From: Desulfoplanes formicivorans
Lineage (GTDB): Bacteria > Desulfobacterota > Desulfovibrionia > Desulfovibrionales > Desulfomicrobiaceae
Direction of reading: 5' to 3'
Length of the DNA stretch: 64,000 bases
NCBI RefSeq assembly: GCF_001748225.1
Contig: NZ_BDFE01000017.1
Coordinates: 124,001-188,000, forward strand
In this document: positions 1-8,279 of the stretch, one piece after another
Layout of the letters: each line of letters opens with the position of its first letter
Position numbering within the stretch: the stretch's first letter is position 1
The notes under the pieces: generated by a model
Seen by the model: the letters and a program-made list of their open reading frames with translations, nothing else
Told to the model about the DNA's origin: nothing
Database searches by the model: none
Program-made: the position numbers and the translations under genes

Positions 1-447
1 AATGCGGTTCTTGAACAGACCCTCTCCTTTCTGGAAAACGAGGCCAAATACCGCAATATCAGCATCACCACCAGCATGCAGCAGAATCTCCCGCGCATTC
101 TCAGCGATACCTCCCAGTTGCAGCAGGTTTTTCTGAATATCCTGAACAACGCCATCGACGCCATTGGCAAGGGTGGTGACATCTCCATCAGCACCCAGGC
201 CGATCTGCGAACCAAGGAGCTTCACGTGACCATTACCGACAGCGGTCCGGGCATTCCCCGGGACATCGAGAAAAAGATCTTTGATCCCTTTTTCACCACC
301 AAACAGGTGGGCAAGGGAACCGGGCTCGGTCTGGCCATCAGTTACAGCATTATTGACAAGCTCGGCGGTACCTTGCGCCTTGAAAATGCCCGGAACAAAG
401 GTGCTTCGTTCATCATAACCCTACCTCTGACCCCTCAGGAAGGATAG
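1..447 (+). CDS. Sensor histidine kinase, C-terminal part (5' end outside window)
   Basis: The frame is open from base 1, so only the last 148 residues are seen. They cover the end of the dimerisation region and a complete HATPase_c domain. Visible are the N box (ILNNAIDAI), the G1 box (DSGPGI), the F box (FDPFFTTK) and the G2 box ([11 protein letters not shown]). The protein would autophosphorylate a His upstream of the window. It ends four bases before the first receiver gene, so it is very probably the kinase that feeds the three receiver proteins downstream. The sensory part cannot be described. Confidence 0.93.
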   Translation, partial: NAVLEQTLSFLENEAKYRNISITTSMQQNLPRILSDTSQLQQVFLNILNNAIDAIGKGGDISISTQADLRTKELHVTITDSGPGIPRDIEKKIFDPFFTTKQVGKGTGLGLAISYSIIDKLGGTLRLENARNKGASFIITLPLTPQEG

Positions 448-451
448 TTTC

Positions 452-832
452 ATGGATGCCATTCGCGTACTCATAGTCGATGACGAACCGGATTTGCTCG
501 AGACCATGGTGAAACGGTTGAACAGACGGGGACTGGAGGTCACGGGCGTGGATAATGGTGAAAAATGTCTGGAATACCTGCGCACCAACAAGACAGATGT
601 GGTTGTTCTGGACGTTAAAATGCCCGGAAGAGATGGGCTGGAAATCCTTGAGGAAATCAGAAAAATGCATCCGTTTGTCCAGGTACTCATGCTCACCGGT
701 CATGCCTCGGTCCGTTCCGGCGAGCGGGGCATGGCCCTGGGTGCCTTTGACTACATGATGAAGCCTGTTTCCATTGACGAACTACTGGAGAAAATCCGTC
801 AGGCATGGATCAAAACCCGGAGCCGGAGCTAG
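452..832 (+). CDS. Stand-alone receiver (CheY-like) response regulator 1
   Basis: A 126-residue protein made only of a receiver domain. The acidic pocket is D10/D11, the phospho-acceptor D54 lies in VVLDVKMPG, the switch Thr is T82 and the conserved Lys is K104. No DNA-binding or enzymatic output domain is present, so it should act by protein contact or as a phosphorelay intermediate. It follows the histidine kinase by four bases and is followed directly by a second receiver of the same type, so the three regulators look co-transcribed. Confidence 0.93.
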   Translation: MDAIRVLIVDDEPDLLETMVKRLNRRGLEVTGVDNGEKCLEYLRTNKTDVVVLDVKMPGRDGLEILEEIRKMHPFVQVLMLTGHASVRSGERGMALGAFDYMMKPVSIDELLEKIRQAWIKTRSRS

Positions 833-834
833 CC

Positions 835-1215
835 GTGAACAGGGATGAGCAGGGTCTGCGCCTTCTTCTTGTGGATGACGAAACCGCCTTTCTGGAAAGT
901 GCGGCCAAGGTTTTCCGGCGCAAGGGGATCAAGGTTCTGACGGCAACCAGAGGAAGCAGTGCCCTGGACATTCTGGCTGCAAATCCTGTGGACGTGGTCA
1001 TTTTGGATGTCAAAATGCCCGGCCTTGACGGGATCAAGACCCTGGAGCGGATAACGGCCAGTCATCCCGAAACCAGAGTGATCCTGCTCACGGGACACGC
1101 CACCATGGAATCGGCTGCCCAGGGAATGCAGCACGGGGCAGCAGGGTATGTGGTCAAACCCGCGGATCTGGACGAACTTCTAGACAAAGCCAAAAAAGCC
1201 TGTGGTCATCGTTGA
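835..1215 (+). CDS. Stand-alone receiver response regulator 2
   Basis: A receiver-only protein of 126 residues from the GTG at 835. I prefer this start because it lies two bases after the stop of the previous gene and has GGAG about seven bases upstream. An ATG at 805 would overlap the previous gene by 28 bases and add a low-complexity N-terminus. The phospho-acceptor Asp is in VVILDVKMPG, with conserved LLTGHA and VVKPAD further on. It closely resembles the receivers on either side, which suggests tandem duplication. No output domain is present. It may compete with the neighbouring receivers for the same kinase. Confidence 0.9.
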   Translation: MNRDEQGLRLLLVDDETAFLESAAKVFRRKGIKVLTATRGSSALDILAANPVDVVILDVKMPGLDGIKTLERITASHPETRVILLTGHATMESAAQGMQHGAAGYVVKPADLDELLDKAKKACGHR

Positions 1216-1292
1216 TCATCCGACTACGGCATTTGGAAATACATGACACCAATAGGCATCTTTACCACGGTTCGACCAAAAGGAGGTAGGTA

Positions 1293-2195
1293 ATGGCGAA
1301 GAAAATCAAGGTGTTGATGGTTGATGATGAAGAGCGGTTCCGCTCGACAACATCCAAGATCCTGGAACGGAAAGGGTATGAGGTTTCCATGGCCGCAAGC
1401 GCAGAGGAGGCCCTTGATATCCTGAAAAGGACCACCCATGACGTTGTGGTTCTGGATATCAAGATGCCCGGACTCAGCGGCGAAGAAGCCCTTCCCAGGA
1501 TCAAGGAAATCGACGCGGACATTCAGGTCATCATGCTCACGGGGCACGGGGGCATGGAGTCGGCCCAGAAATCCCTGACCAAGGGGGCCTTCGACTACCT
1601 GAACAAACCCTGCGACATTGATCTGTTGTCCGCCAGGATCAATGATGCGTACATGTCCGTGCATACGCGCATTCCCAAGGAAAAAACAGCTGCCGAGATC
1701 ATGATTCCCATTGGGGAGTATACATCGGTGCAGGCCGACAGCACGGTCAGAGAAGGCATTGAAAAGCTCAAGGACGCCTATGAGGCCTTTTTATCCACGG
1801 ACAAGGTCATGGAAAGCGGGCATCGGGCCATCATTGTCTTTGACGGCAACGAGGTGGTTGGCGTGCTGACCATGCAGAAATTGCTCGAAGCCATCCGTCC
1901 CGAGTATCTTTCCGCGCCCAAACCGTCCATGGCTGAATCCATGCAGTATTCAACCATGTTCTGGAGCGGTCTGTTCTCCAGCCAGGTCAAGAAACTCAAG
2001 GACAGAAAGATCCGTGACGTGATGCGGGAATGTCCTCCCGTGGTGAATGAAGAGGCCAATCTCATGGAAGTGGCCGACACCATGTACACCCAACGGCGCA
2101 GACGCGTGATGGTGGAAGATGGTCAACAGATCATCGGTGTGATCCGCGAACAGGAATTGTTCTACGAAATCTCGAAAATCATTCTGGCAGGATGA
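1293..2195 (+). CDS. Response regulator with receiver and CBS-pair domains
   Basis: The start has a strong ribosome binding site (AAAGGAGG). Residues 1-120 form a receiver with D11/D12, phospho-acceptor D55 and a conserved Lys in YLNKP. Two CBS motifs follow, at about 133-200 (containing VVGVLTMQKLLEAI) and 239-293 (containing IIGVIREQELFYEI). CBS pairs usually bind adenosine nucleotides, so this protein could combine a phosphorylation signal with an energy signal. No DNA-binding domain is seen. The DASS transporter starts 45 bases downstream, so transporter activity or synthesis is a plausible target; that is inference from position. Confidence 0.92.
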   Translation: MAKKIKVLMVDDEERFRSTTSKILERKGYEVSMAASAEEALDILKRTTHDVVVLDIKMPGLSGEEALPRIKEIDADIQVIMLTGHGGMESAQKSLTKGAFDYLNKPCDIDLLSARINDAYMSVHTRIPKEKTAAEIMIPIGEYTSVQADSTVREGIEKLKDAYEAFLSTDKVMESGHRAIIVFDGNEVVGVLTMQKLLEAIRPEYLSAPKPSMAESMQYSTMFWSGLFSSQVKKLKDRKIRDVMRECPPVVNEEANLMEVADTMYTQRRRRVMVEDGQQIIGVIREQELFYEISKIILAG

Positions 2196-2239
2196 CCTGA
2201 CATACTTTTATCCCCATTTGCAAACCAGTAGAGGTATAT

Positions 2240-4090
2240 ATGACACAGGAAAAGAAAAAGGCCACAGGATACGACAAGTATGTGGACTGGAAGATTTTCA
2301 TCATTCCGGTTGCGCTCTTTTTCATCATACTTGCCCTGCCAATACCCAACAGCATGACCAGGGTGGGTACGCAGTACACGGTGGGCCCCAAGGCCGTTGT
2401 GAATATGCTGACCCAGGAACTGTTTCAAAAAGACAGTTCGCATGTGGAACAATGGCAGCTTCTCACCGCCCAGATGATGGAGCGGAACATGCGCATGGGC
2501 GCCCTGAGCAAGGCTCGATTCATGAAACGTAATACCAAATGGTGCAAGAAGTACAAGATCCCCTGCACCAGCGTCAATTTCAAGAAAGCTCATGCATTTA
2601 TCAATGATAATCTGGACGATCAGCAGTACCGGGCACTTATGGAAAAGGCCTATGATTACCGCATCAATGTCCTGGATTACAACAAACTCTCCGAAAGTGA
2701 TAAGAAAGCTGCTGACAAGGGCATCTGGGCCATCAAGGTTTCCATTGCCATGATGACCTTTGTTGTTCTCTGCTTTGTCACCGAATGCATCCCCCTGCCT
2801 GCAGTGGCCTTCTGCATCGGGCTGATCCTGGTCTTTTGCAACGTGATCACCAGGAAGGAAGTGGCCATGCTCTACTGGTCCGACGCATGCTGGTTTATCA
2901 TGGGTAGTTTGATGTTCGCTGCGGCCTTTGTCAAAACAGGCGTGGACAAACGCGTGTGTATGATGATGTTCAAGAAGCTGGCCGTACCCGATGCCAGATG
3001 GATCACCCTGATCTTCTTTTTGATTATCACCCCGTTGGCCGCGTTCATTTCCGACCACGCCCTGGCCGCCATGTTCCTGCCCATCGGCATGCTCCTTTAT
3101 CAGAACAGCCTGACCGATGAGATCCCCGAGGACAAGGAACTGGCCAAGATGCTCATGATTGCCATTGCCATGGCCTGTAACATCGGTGGTCCCGGTGCCC
3201 CGTCTGGTGGTGCCCGAAACGTCATCATGATGACCTACCTGAACGACATGTTCGGTTTTGATATCGGGTACTTCCAGTGGTGTACTTACTGTTTTCCGTT
3301 TATCATCGTCATGATCCCCATCACCTGGTTCATGGTCAACTGGCGCTTCAAGCCACGCATCAAGTCCCTCAAGCCGGCCATGCAGCATCTTGAAAAGGAA
3401 ATCGGCAAGATGGGCAAGTGGAACAAAAAGCAGATCTGGGCCGTTGTCATCTTCGTGGTCATGGTCTTTGGATGGTTTACGGAAAAGATCTTCTACAACA
3501 TCGGCATCTACCCCGTGCGTCTGGGTATCGGTGTCATAGCTGTTGCCGGTGCCGTAGCCTACATCATGGCCGGAGTGGTCAACTGGCGCGATTATCAGGA
3601 AAAGGTCGATTGGGGTGTTGTCTGGTTGTACGCCGGAGCCATCATCTTCGGTCGAACCCTAGATAAAACCGGTGCCGCCTATTGGCTGGCCAAGTCGGTC
3701 ATCGACTTTCTGGCCCCCTTTGGCATGGATCAGGGTCTGCCCCTCATGGCCACGGCCAACGGTCTGACCGCCATTCTGACCAACCTCATGGCCGATGGCC
3801 CTGCAGCAGCTGCTGTTGGTCCCATCACCCTGAACATGGCCGGCCTGGTGCATCCTGGCACGACTTTCCTCCCGTTCATGGCCATGAGCACGGCTGTGGC
3901 CTCATCCTTTGCCTACTGTCTGATCATTGGCACGCCTCCCAACGCCATTGTGTACGCCAGTGGATATCTGGAGCCCAAGGACTACCTGCGTGTGGGTATT
4001 CCCATGTGGTTTGTCGCCAATATCGTCATTCTCCTGTGTACCGCCCTGCTCTGGGGTATCATGGGATTTCCGGGATTGCCCGCCTACTAG
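2240..4090 (+). CDS. DASS/SLC13-family sodium:anion symporter
   Basis: A 616-residue polytopic membrane protein of the divalent anion:Na+ symporter family, which takes up sulfate or di- and tricarboxylates. One N-terminal helix (about 18-38) is followed by a hydrophilic stretch of roughly 125 residues and then by the usual block of membrane helices from about 168. The Ser-Asn-Thr signatures of well-known members are not obvious; the corresponding places read FISDHALAAM and LTNLMADGPAA, so substrate and cation cannot be assigned. It is preceded by three receiver proteins and followed by a small membrane protein and a second kinase. In a sulfate reducer sulfate or a C4-dicarboxylate are the natural guesses. 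Confidence 0.88.
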   Translation: MTQEKKKATGYDKYVDWKIFIIPVALFFIILALPIPNSMTRVGTQYTVGPKAVVNMLTQELFQKDSSHVEQWQLLTAQMMERNMRMGALSKARFMKRNTKWCKKYKIPCTSVNFKKAHAFINDNLDDQQYRALMEKAYDYRINVLDYNKLSESDKKAADKGIWAIKVSIAMMTFVVLCFVTECIPLPAVAFCIGLILVFCNVITRKEVAMLYWSDACWFIMGSLMFAAAFVKTGVDKRVCMMMFKKLAVPDARWITLIFFLIITPLAAFISDHALAAMFLPIGMLLYQNSLTDEIPEDKELAKMLMIAIAMACNIGGPGAPSGGARNVIMMTYLNDMFGFDIGYFQWCTYCFPFIIVMIPITWFMVNWRFKPRIKSLKPAMQHLEKEIGKMGKWNKKQIWAVVIFVVMVFGWFTEKIFYNIGIYPVRLGIGVIAVAGAVAYIMAGVVNWRDYQEKVDWGVVWLYAGAIIFGRTLDKTGAAYWLAKSVIDFLAPFGMDQGLPLMATANGLTAILTNLMADGPAAAAVGPITLNMAGLVHPGTTFLPFMAMSTAVASSFAYCLIIGTPPNAIVYASGYLEPKDYLRVGIPMWFVANIVILLCTALLWGIMGFPGLPAY

Positions 4091-4113
4091 CCCACATAAT
4101 TTCAACCTGTCTT

Positions 4114-4136
4114 CCTGCGGGGGTACCCCCCGCAGG
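4114..4136 (+). other. GC-rich hairpin after the transporter gene
   Basis: Ten base pairs (CCTGCGGGGG with CCCCCGCAGG) and a three-base loop lie 24 bases after the transporter stop. No T run follows, so a classical terminator is unlikely. It could stabilise the 3' end of the transporter message or partially attenuate expression of the small genes downstream. Confidence 0.5.
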
Positions 4137-4243
4137 GGACAGTCCGGGAGCAGCAGGTCGAGCCCTGTCCCACTGCAAGCATAAAGCATCTGTTGATGAG
4201 GTTCATCCTCCTGATTCAGGAACACTAACCAGGGAAGGTTGTC

Positions 4244-4393
4244 ATGAACAAGGAATCCAGAAAACAAATCGTCCACAAGGGGAGTGTCACCTATTTTACC
4301 AAGCATTTCGAGCGGACCCTCTTTTTCATCATGACCCTGCTCATGCTGGGATGGGGGCTCTGGGAAAAAGTGCAGGCCTATCTGGGCCAATAG
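4244..4393 (+). CDS. 49-residue single-helix membrane protein
   Basis: ATG at 4244 has GGGAAGG about seven bases upstream and the frame closes at TAG 4391. The N-terminal 24 residues are basic and polar, one hydrophobic helix spans about residues 26-40 (LFFIMTLLMLGWGLW), and a short polar tail follows. The start, Shine-Dalgarno and position between two membrane-protein genes in the same direction support a real gene. I do not recognise the family. Likely roles, by analogy with other transporter-linked microproteins, are stabilising or modulating the DASS symporter. It is shorter than many gene-calling cut-offs and easily missed. Confidence 0.7.
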   Translation: MNKESRKQIVHKGSVTYFTKHFERTLFFIMTLLMLGWGLWEKVQAYLGQ

Positions 4394-4429
4394 CGTTCTT
4401 TCAACTCCTTCTTGGACCAGGGAGCAATC

Positions 4430-5005
4430 ATGACCACAGAAACATTACCCGTACAGGAAATGGAACATCAGGGCGTGGGGAACACAAGCCCCAAGCAGAC
4501 CTATTTTCAGACCATTGTTGCCCTCATCACCTCTCCGCGTCTCTTTTTTGCCCAATTGCCCCAGGATACCGGGTATAAAAATGCCCTGATCTTTCTTGCC
4601 ATTTCAGGGCTTTTCTGGGCCAGTCTGCGCTATGTGTATTTTTCCGATCACTCCCTGTTTCAGGCGTTCACCCTGGGAATCAACGCCATGGGCATGCCCT
4701 TTGTCTTGGCCGGATTCACCTTCATGATCATGGGGCTGTTTTTCGGAAGACTGGCCTCCTACCGGCATGTGGCCATCATCTATGCCTATGCCACCGGCGT
4801 GACCATGATGGTCTCCTGGCTGCCGACCACGGAAATCTTTACCGAGCCCTGGAGATTCATTCTGGTGGCAGTGGGCCTGGTCAAATGGTGTTCCTTTTCA
4901 TGGATGCAGGCCATCACCTCCATTGTTCTCGGGGTGATCATCCTCCTGGTCATGCTCGCCTCCATGAGCCCCGTGCTCATGTATCTGCGTCAGTTTCTGG
5001 TTTAA
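4430..5005 (+). CDS. Yip1-domain integral membrane protein
   Basis: I chose ATG 4430 (MTTETLP) because GGAG lies six bases upstream; another ATG at 4412 has no such site. The 191-residue protein opens with a polar segment, then a TYFQTIVALITSPRLFFAQL motif typical of bacterial Yip1-domain proteins, followed by about five membrane helices. The bacterial members have no proven function; some sit in envelope or transport operons. It lies between the microprotein and a sensor kinase in one run of plus-strand genes, so it probably belongs to the same transport/sensing unit. Confidence 0.75.
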   Translation: MTTETLPVQEMEHQGVGNTSPKQTYFQTIVALITSPRLFFAQLPQDTGYKNALIFLAISGLFWASLRYVYFSDHSLFQAFTLGINAMGMPFVLAGFTFMIMGLFFGRLASYRHVAIIYAYATGVTMMVSWLPTTEIFTEPWRFILVAVGLVKWCSFSWMQAITSIVLGVIILLVMLASMSPVLMYLRQFLV

Positions 5006-5026
5006 CCGCAAGGATATCAGACGGTC

Positions 5027-6709
5027 ATGGGAGAACGATACTACACGACACTGCGCAAGCAGATTCTAACCGGGATGATCCTTGTTCCGGTGATTCCCTT
5101 TCTGCTGATCATCGGAGTCGGGTATTATCATTTTTCCACGTCCATCAAGGAAAACACCATTGCCTCCATGGAGCGGATTGTCCGGGACCATCGGGACATG
5201 GTTGCCTCCTTTCTCAGAGAACGCCGGGCCGATCTTGCCTTTGTTCTTGCCGAACACGGATTCCAGGAGCTGCAAAACCCCGAGATACTCTCGACGGTGT
5301 TTACTCATCTGCAAAAGGAATCACCCACCTTTGTGGATTTGGGCATTTTCGATCCCCAGGGCGTCCTTGTGGCCTACGTGGGACCGTACAAATTGAGTGG
5401 CAAGGTGTACAAGGAGACAACCTGGTTCCGGGAAGTCATGAACAAGGGCTTTTTTCAAAGCGATGTTTTTCTGGGATTTCGGAACATTCCCCATTTTGTC
5501 ATTGCCCTGTCCGGCAATCATGAACAACAGCCCTGGGTCATCAGGGCGACCATTGACACGTATCGGTTCAGCGAAATTGTGGAAAGCATCCGCATCGGTC
5601 GAACCGGCGAAGCCTATATCGTCAACAAATCCGGTATATTTCAGACCCAGAGAAGATCAGGCGGCAGGTTTCTGGAACATGCAGGCGAACAACTTCACTA
5701 TCCCGATCGACCCAACGGAATCCGGACCTACGTCCAGAAAGACCACAGGGATATGACCTTTCTCTACGCCACCACCTGGATCATTCCCCACAAATGGCTG
5801 CTCGTGGTTCGTCAGGACAAAAATGACGCCTTTGCCGCGCTCAATAAGGCGGCATGGATGAGTCTTGTCATTGCTGTTGTCAGTGGCATGGGCATGATTT
5901 TTCTGGCCATTGTCTTGAGCAAACGCATCGAAAAACGGCTTCGCATCACGGACAAGGAAAAGGCATCCCTGCAGGACCAGCTCATTCGTGCCACCCGGCT
6001 GGCCGAGCTCGGCGAGATGGCCGCCGGATTCGCCCACGAGATCAACAACCCTTTGCAGGTCATGGAAAGCGATCATGCCTATATAGCGCTGATTCTCGAA
6101 GATATGAAACAAAAGGGGGATTTCAGGGAAGGGGAGGACAGTCAGGAACTGGAGCAGGCTCTGGGTCAGATCAAAAAGCAGATCCGTCGTTGTGCCAGGA
6201 TCACCCAATCGATTCTGCGTTTTGGTCGCCAGGGCAAACCCGAATACAAAAAAATCGATCTGACCACCTTCATGCCGGAGGTGGTGTCCATGATAGCCAA
6301 AAAGGCCTCGGTCAACGGGATTGAGCTGACAAGCACGTTGCCTGAACAACCTCTGACAATCCATGCTGACCCAGGGCATATGCAGCAGGTACTGCTCAAT
6401 CTTTTCAACAATGCCATTTATGCCATTGTTGAACGCCATGGCAGCGAAGGAGGGCGTCTTGGCATAACAGGCACCCGTACGGACGAAGGACTTGTGGAGA
6501 TCCGAGTTCAGGACAATGGCGGGGGCATCAGCCCGGAAAATCAGAAAAAAATATTTTCCCCGTTTTTTACCACCAAACCTGTTGGCAAGGGGACCGGACT
6601 CGGTCTGTCCGTGTGTTTCGGGCTCGTGGAAAACATGGGCGGAACCATGGAAGTCAGCAGCCAGCAGGGAACAGGAACAACGTTTACCCTCAGGTTTCCC
6701 TCGCGGTAA
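5027..6709 (+). CDS. Membrane sensor histidine kinase with extracytoplasmic sensor domain
   Basis: A 560-residue protein. A first membrane helix at about 15-36 and a second at about 276-298 enclose a periplasmic region of some 235 residues that looks like a double-Cache ligand-binding domain. After a short linker comes HisKA with the phosphorylated His at 337 in AGFAHEINNP, then HATPase_c with the N box (LFNNAIYAI), DNGGGI, FSPFFTTK and [10 protein letters not shown]. No clear HAMP domain is seen between the second helix and HisKA. No receiver is encoded directly after it, so it may signal to the three receivers at 452-2195. A terminator follows at 6754-6788. Confidence 0.93.
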   Translation: MGERYYTTLRKQILTGMILVPVIPFLLIIGVGYYHFSTSIKENTIASMERIVRDHRDMVASFLRERRADLAFVLAEHGFQELQNPEILSTVFTHLQKESPTFVDLGIFDPQGVLVAYVGPYKLSGKVYKETTWFREVMNKGFFQSDVFLGFRNIPHFVIALSGNHEQQPWVIRATIDTYRFSEIVESIRIGRTGEAYIVNKSGIFQTQRRSGGRFLEHAGEQLHYPDRPNGIRTYVQKDHRDMTFLYATTWIIPHKWLLVVRQDKNDAFAALNKAAWMSLVIAVVSGMGMIFLAIVLSKRIEKRLRITDKEKASLQDQLIRATRLAELGEMAAGFAHEINNPLQVMESDHAYIALILEDMKQKGDFREGEDSQELEQALGQIKKQIRRCARITQSILRFGRQGKPEYKKIDLTTFMPEVVSMIAKKASVNGIELTSTLPEQPLTIHADPGHMQQVLLNLFNNAIYAIVERHGSEGGRLGITGTRTDEGLVEIRVQDNGGGISPENQKKIFSPFFTTKPVGKGTGLGLSVCFGLVENMGGTMEVSSQQGTGTTFTLRFPSR

Positions 6710-6753
6710 TGCCGCACACGCCTCCCTCCATAAACGGGAAACCTTCTTCATCG

Positions 6754-6788
6754 CCCACCAGGATACCCGGCTGTCCTGGTGGGTTTTT
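6754..6788 (+). terminator. Rho-independent terminator of the kinase/transporter run
   Basis: A ten-base-pair perfect stem (CCCACCAGGA with TCCTGGTGGG) and ten-base loop is followed by TTTTT on the plus strand. It lies 45 bases after the stop of the histidine kinase. The T run just touches the stop codon of the convergent Ser/Thr kinase gene. Confidence 0.88.
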
Positions 6789-8122
6789 CATGCGCGCACC
6801 GCCAGAACATGAAAAAGGCAGGTTCTGTCCTGGCCGGCCACATACCCGTTTTCCAGATCCACAAACCAGGCCTGGGTAAACGTCCGGGTATCAGCGCTCC
6901 AAAACCATTTTCTCCCGGTATCCACAATGGTGGGCGTGCACAGATCTTCGGGATGGGCCTTGGGTTGAATCAGGGTGATCAATTCATCCACAGTGGGAAG
7001 CCGCCAGGTCTGGTGAGCACCCTGATTGAGACCATCAAGATATGTCCGGGCTTCCTCCCAGGTCAGGGGAAAAGGGGAGGGGGACTTCGACCAGGTCAAA
7101 CCGGTGGCCCCATCCTTCCATCCATCCTGCCCCTGAGCCTCAAAGACATTGAGCACATGGTGCTGGGGACGGGCTAGGGCATCAACGGGAAAGACCTTGC
7201 TGGCGGCAACCGGACCCGTGCGCACTGGCACACGGCGAGGAGAGGCTGGCAGGCCTGGCCTGGGTGGGGAAAAGGATTCAGGAAGAAGACGACAGATAGC
7301 CTGCTGACTTGTTTCCCATGACTGACGAAGCTGTTCAAGAGCCTTTTTCATATCCATGGCCGATGCAAACCGCTTGTCTGGATCCGGGTGCAGACAACGG
7401 GAGAAAAAATCGTCCCAGATATTGTCCAGCATGAGGCCGTTGAGATCCCGGTCTTCGGGATGCATGGGCAGTCGCCCCGTGAGCATGCGGAAAATGACCA
7501 TGCCTGCGGAATAGATGTCCGAACGATGGTCGGCCCTGGAAGGATCGGCTTCCTGTTCCGGAGAGGTGTAGTAGGGGGAACCGATTTTCAGGTTGGACGG
7601 TCCCTTGTGATGCGGTTCTCCCCGGAGCCGGGACAATCCGAAGTCAATGAGCTTGATCCGGTCCTCACCGGTAATCATCATGTTGAAGGGTTTGATGTCC
7701 CTGTGAATGATCCCGGCATAATGAAGGCGGGCCAGGGCATCGAGCATGTCCATGGCGTAATGAAAGACCCGGGAAGGGGGCAGGGGGCGACAAGGGTCTT
7801 CCACCCGATGGGTCTCTCCGATGATGGTCCCCAGATTCTGGCAGAAGTACTCCATGACCATGAACAGCCGTCCCTGGTCATCCCGCCCCGTGTCCCACAC
7901 CGAGGCAATGTTCGGATGGGACAGGCGGCCCATGATCCTGGCTTCGTGGATGAACTGGCGCTCGATTTCTTCCCGGCCCATGAGGTCCTCGAGCATGTCG
8001 TTGGGATCCAGCAGCTTGAGGGCCATGATCTTGCCCAGCTCGGGCCGGAGAACCTTGTAAACCCGGCCCATGCCGCCACGACCGAGAAGTCCGATGATCT
8101 GATACTGATTGATGTATTTCAT
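6788..8122 (-). CDS. Ser/Thr protein kinase with C-terminal DUF1566 domain
   Basis: From the ATG at 8122 the protein has 444 residues; an ATG at 8188 would add 22 unconserved residues, and neither has a convincing Shine-Dalgarno. The Hanks-type kinase domain shows the Gly-rich loop GRGGMGRVY, catalytic Lys 36, HRDIKPFN with Asp 142, IDFG with Asp 160 and an SPYYTSPEQ activation-segment motif, so it should be active. A Pro-rich linker of about 50 residues leads to a DUF1566 region (about 345-444) with WRLPTVDEL and a final aromatic-rich part (WFWSADTR). No membrane helix is seen. Its target is unknown. It is the last gene of a minus-strand run containing phosphoesterase and stress-protein genes. 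Confidence 0.88.
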   Translation of the reverse strand: MKYINQYQIIGLLGRGGMGRVYKVLRPELGKIMALKLLDPNDMLEDLMGREEIERQFIHEARIMGRLSHPNIASVWDTGRDDQGRLFMVMEYFCQNLGTIIGETHRVEDPCRPLPPSRVFHYAMDMLDALARLHYAGIIHRDIKPFNMMITGEDRIKLIDFGLSRLRGEPHHKGPSNLKIGSPYYTSPEQEADPSRADHRSDIYSAGMVIFRMLTGRLPMHPEDRDLNGLMLDNIWDDFFSRCLHPDPDKRFASAMDMKKALEQLRQSWETSQQAICRLLPESFSPPRPGLPASPRRVPVRTGPVAASKVFPVDALARPQHHVLNVFEAQGQDGWKDGATGLTWSKSPSPFPLTWEEARTYLDGLNQGAHQTWRLPTVDELITLIQPKAHPEDLCTPTIVDTGRKWFWSADTRTFTQAWFVDLENGYVAGQDRTCLFHVLAVRA

Positions 8123-8279
8123 GATGAGCTGGCACAGAATAAAGGCCCTGTCGTCCAACCGTGACAAGGGCCTGATGGTTGCACCCAAACGGCCACCCTG
8201 GAATGGCCTTTACCGGCCTATTCTGAGCACTCGGCAGGCAGAACAGCAGCGGCCGACACGTTCTCCAAAGGGAGTTGAT

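Noticed and set aside
2162-3388. 408-codon minus-strand frame
   Set aside because: Antisense to the DASS transporter, His/Gly/Asp-rich, no motif and no ribosome binding site.
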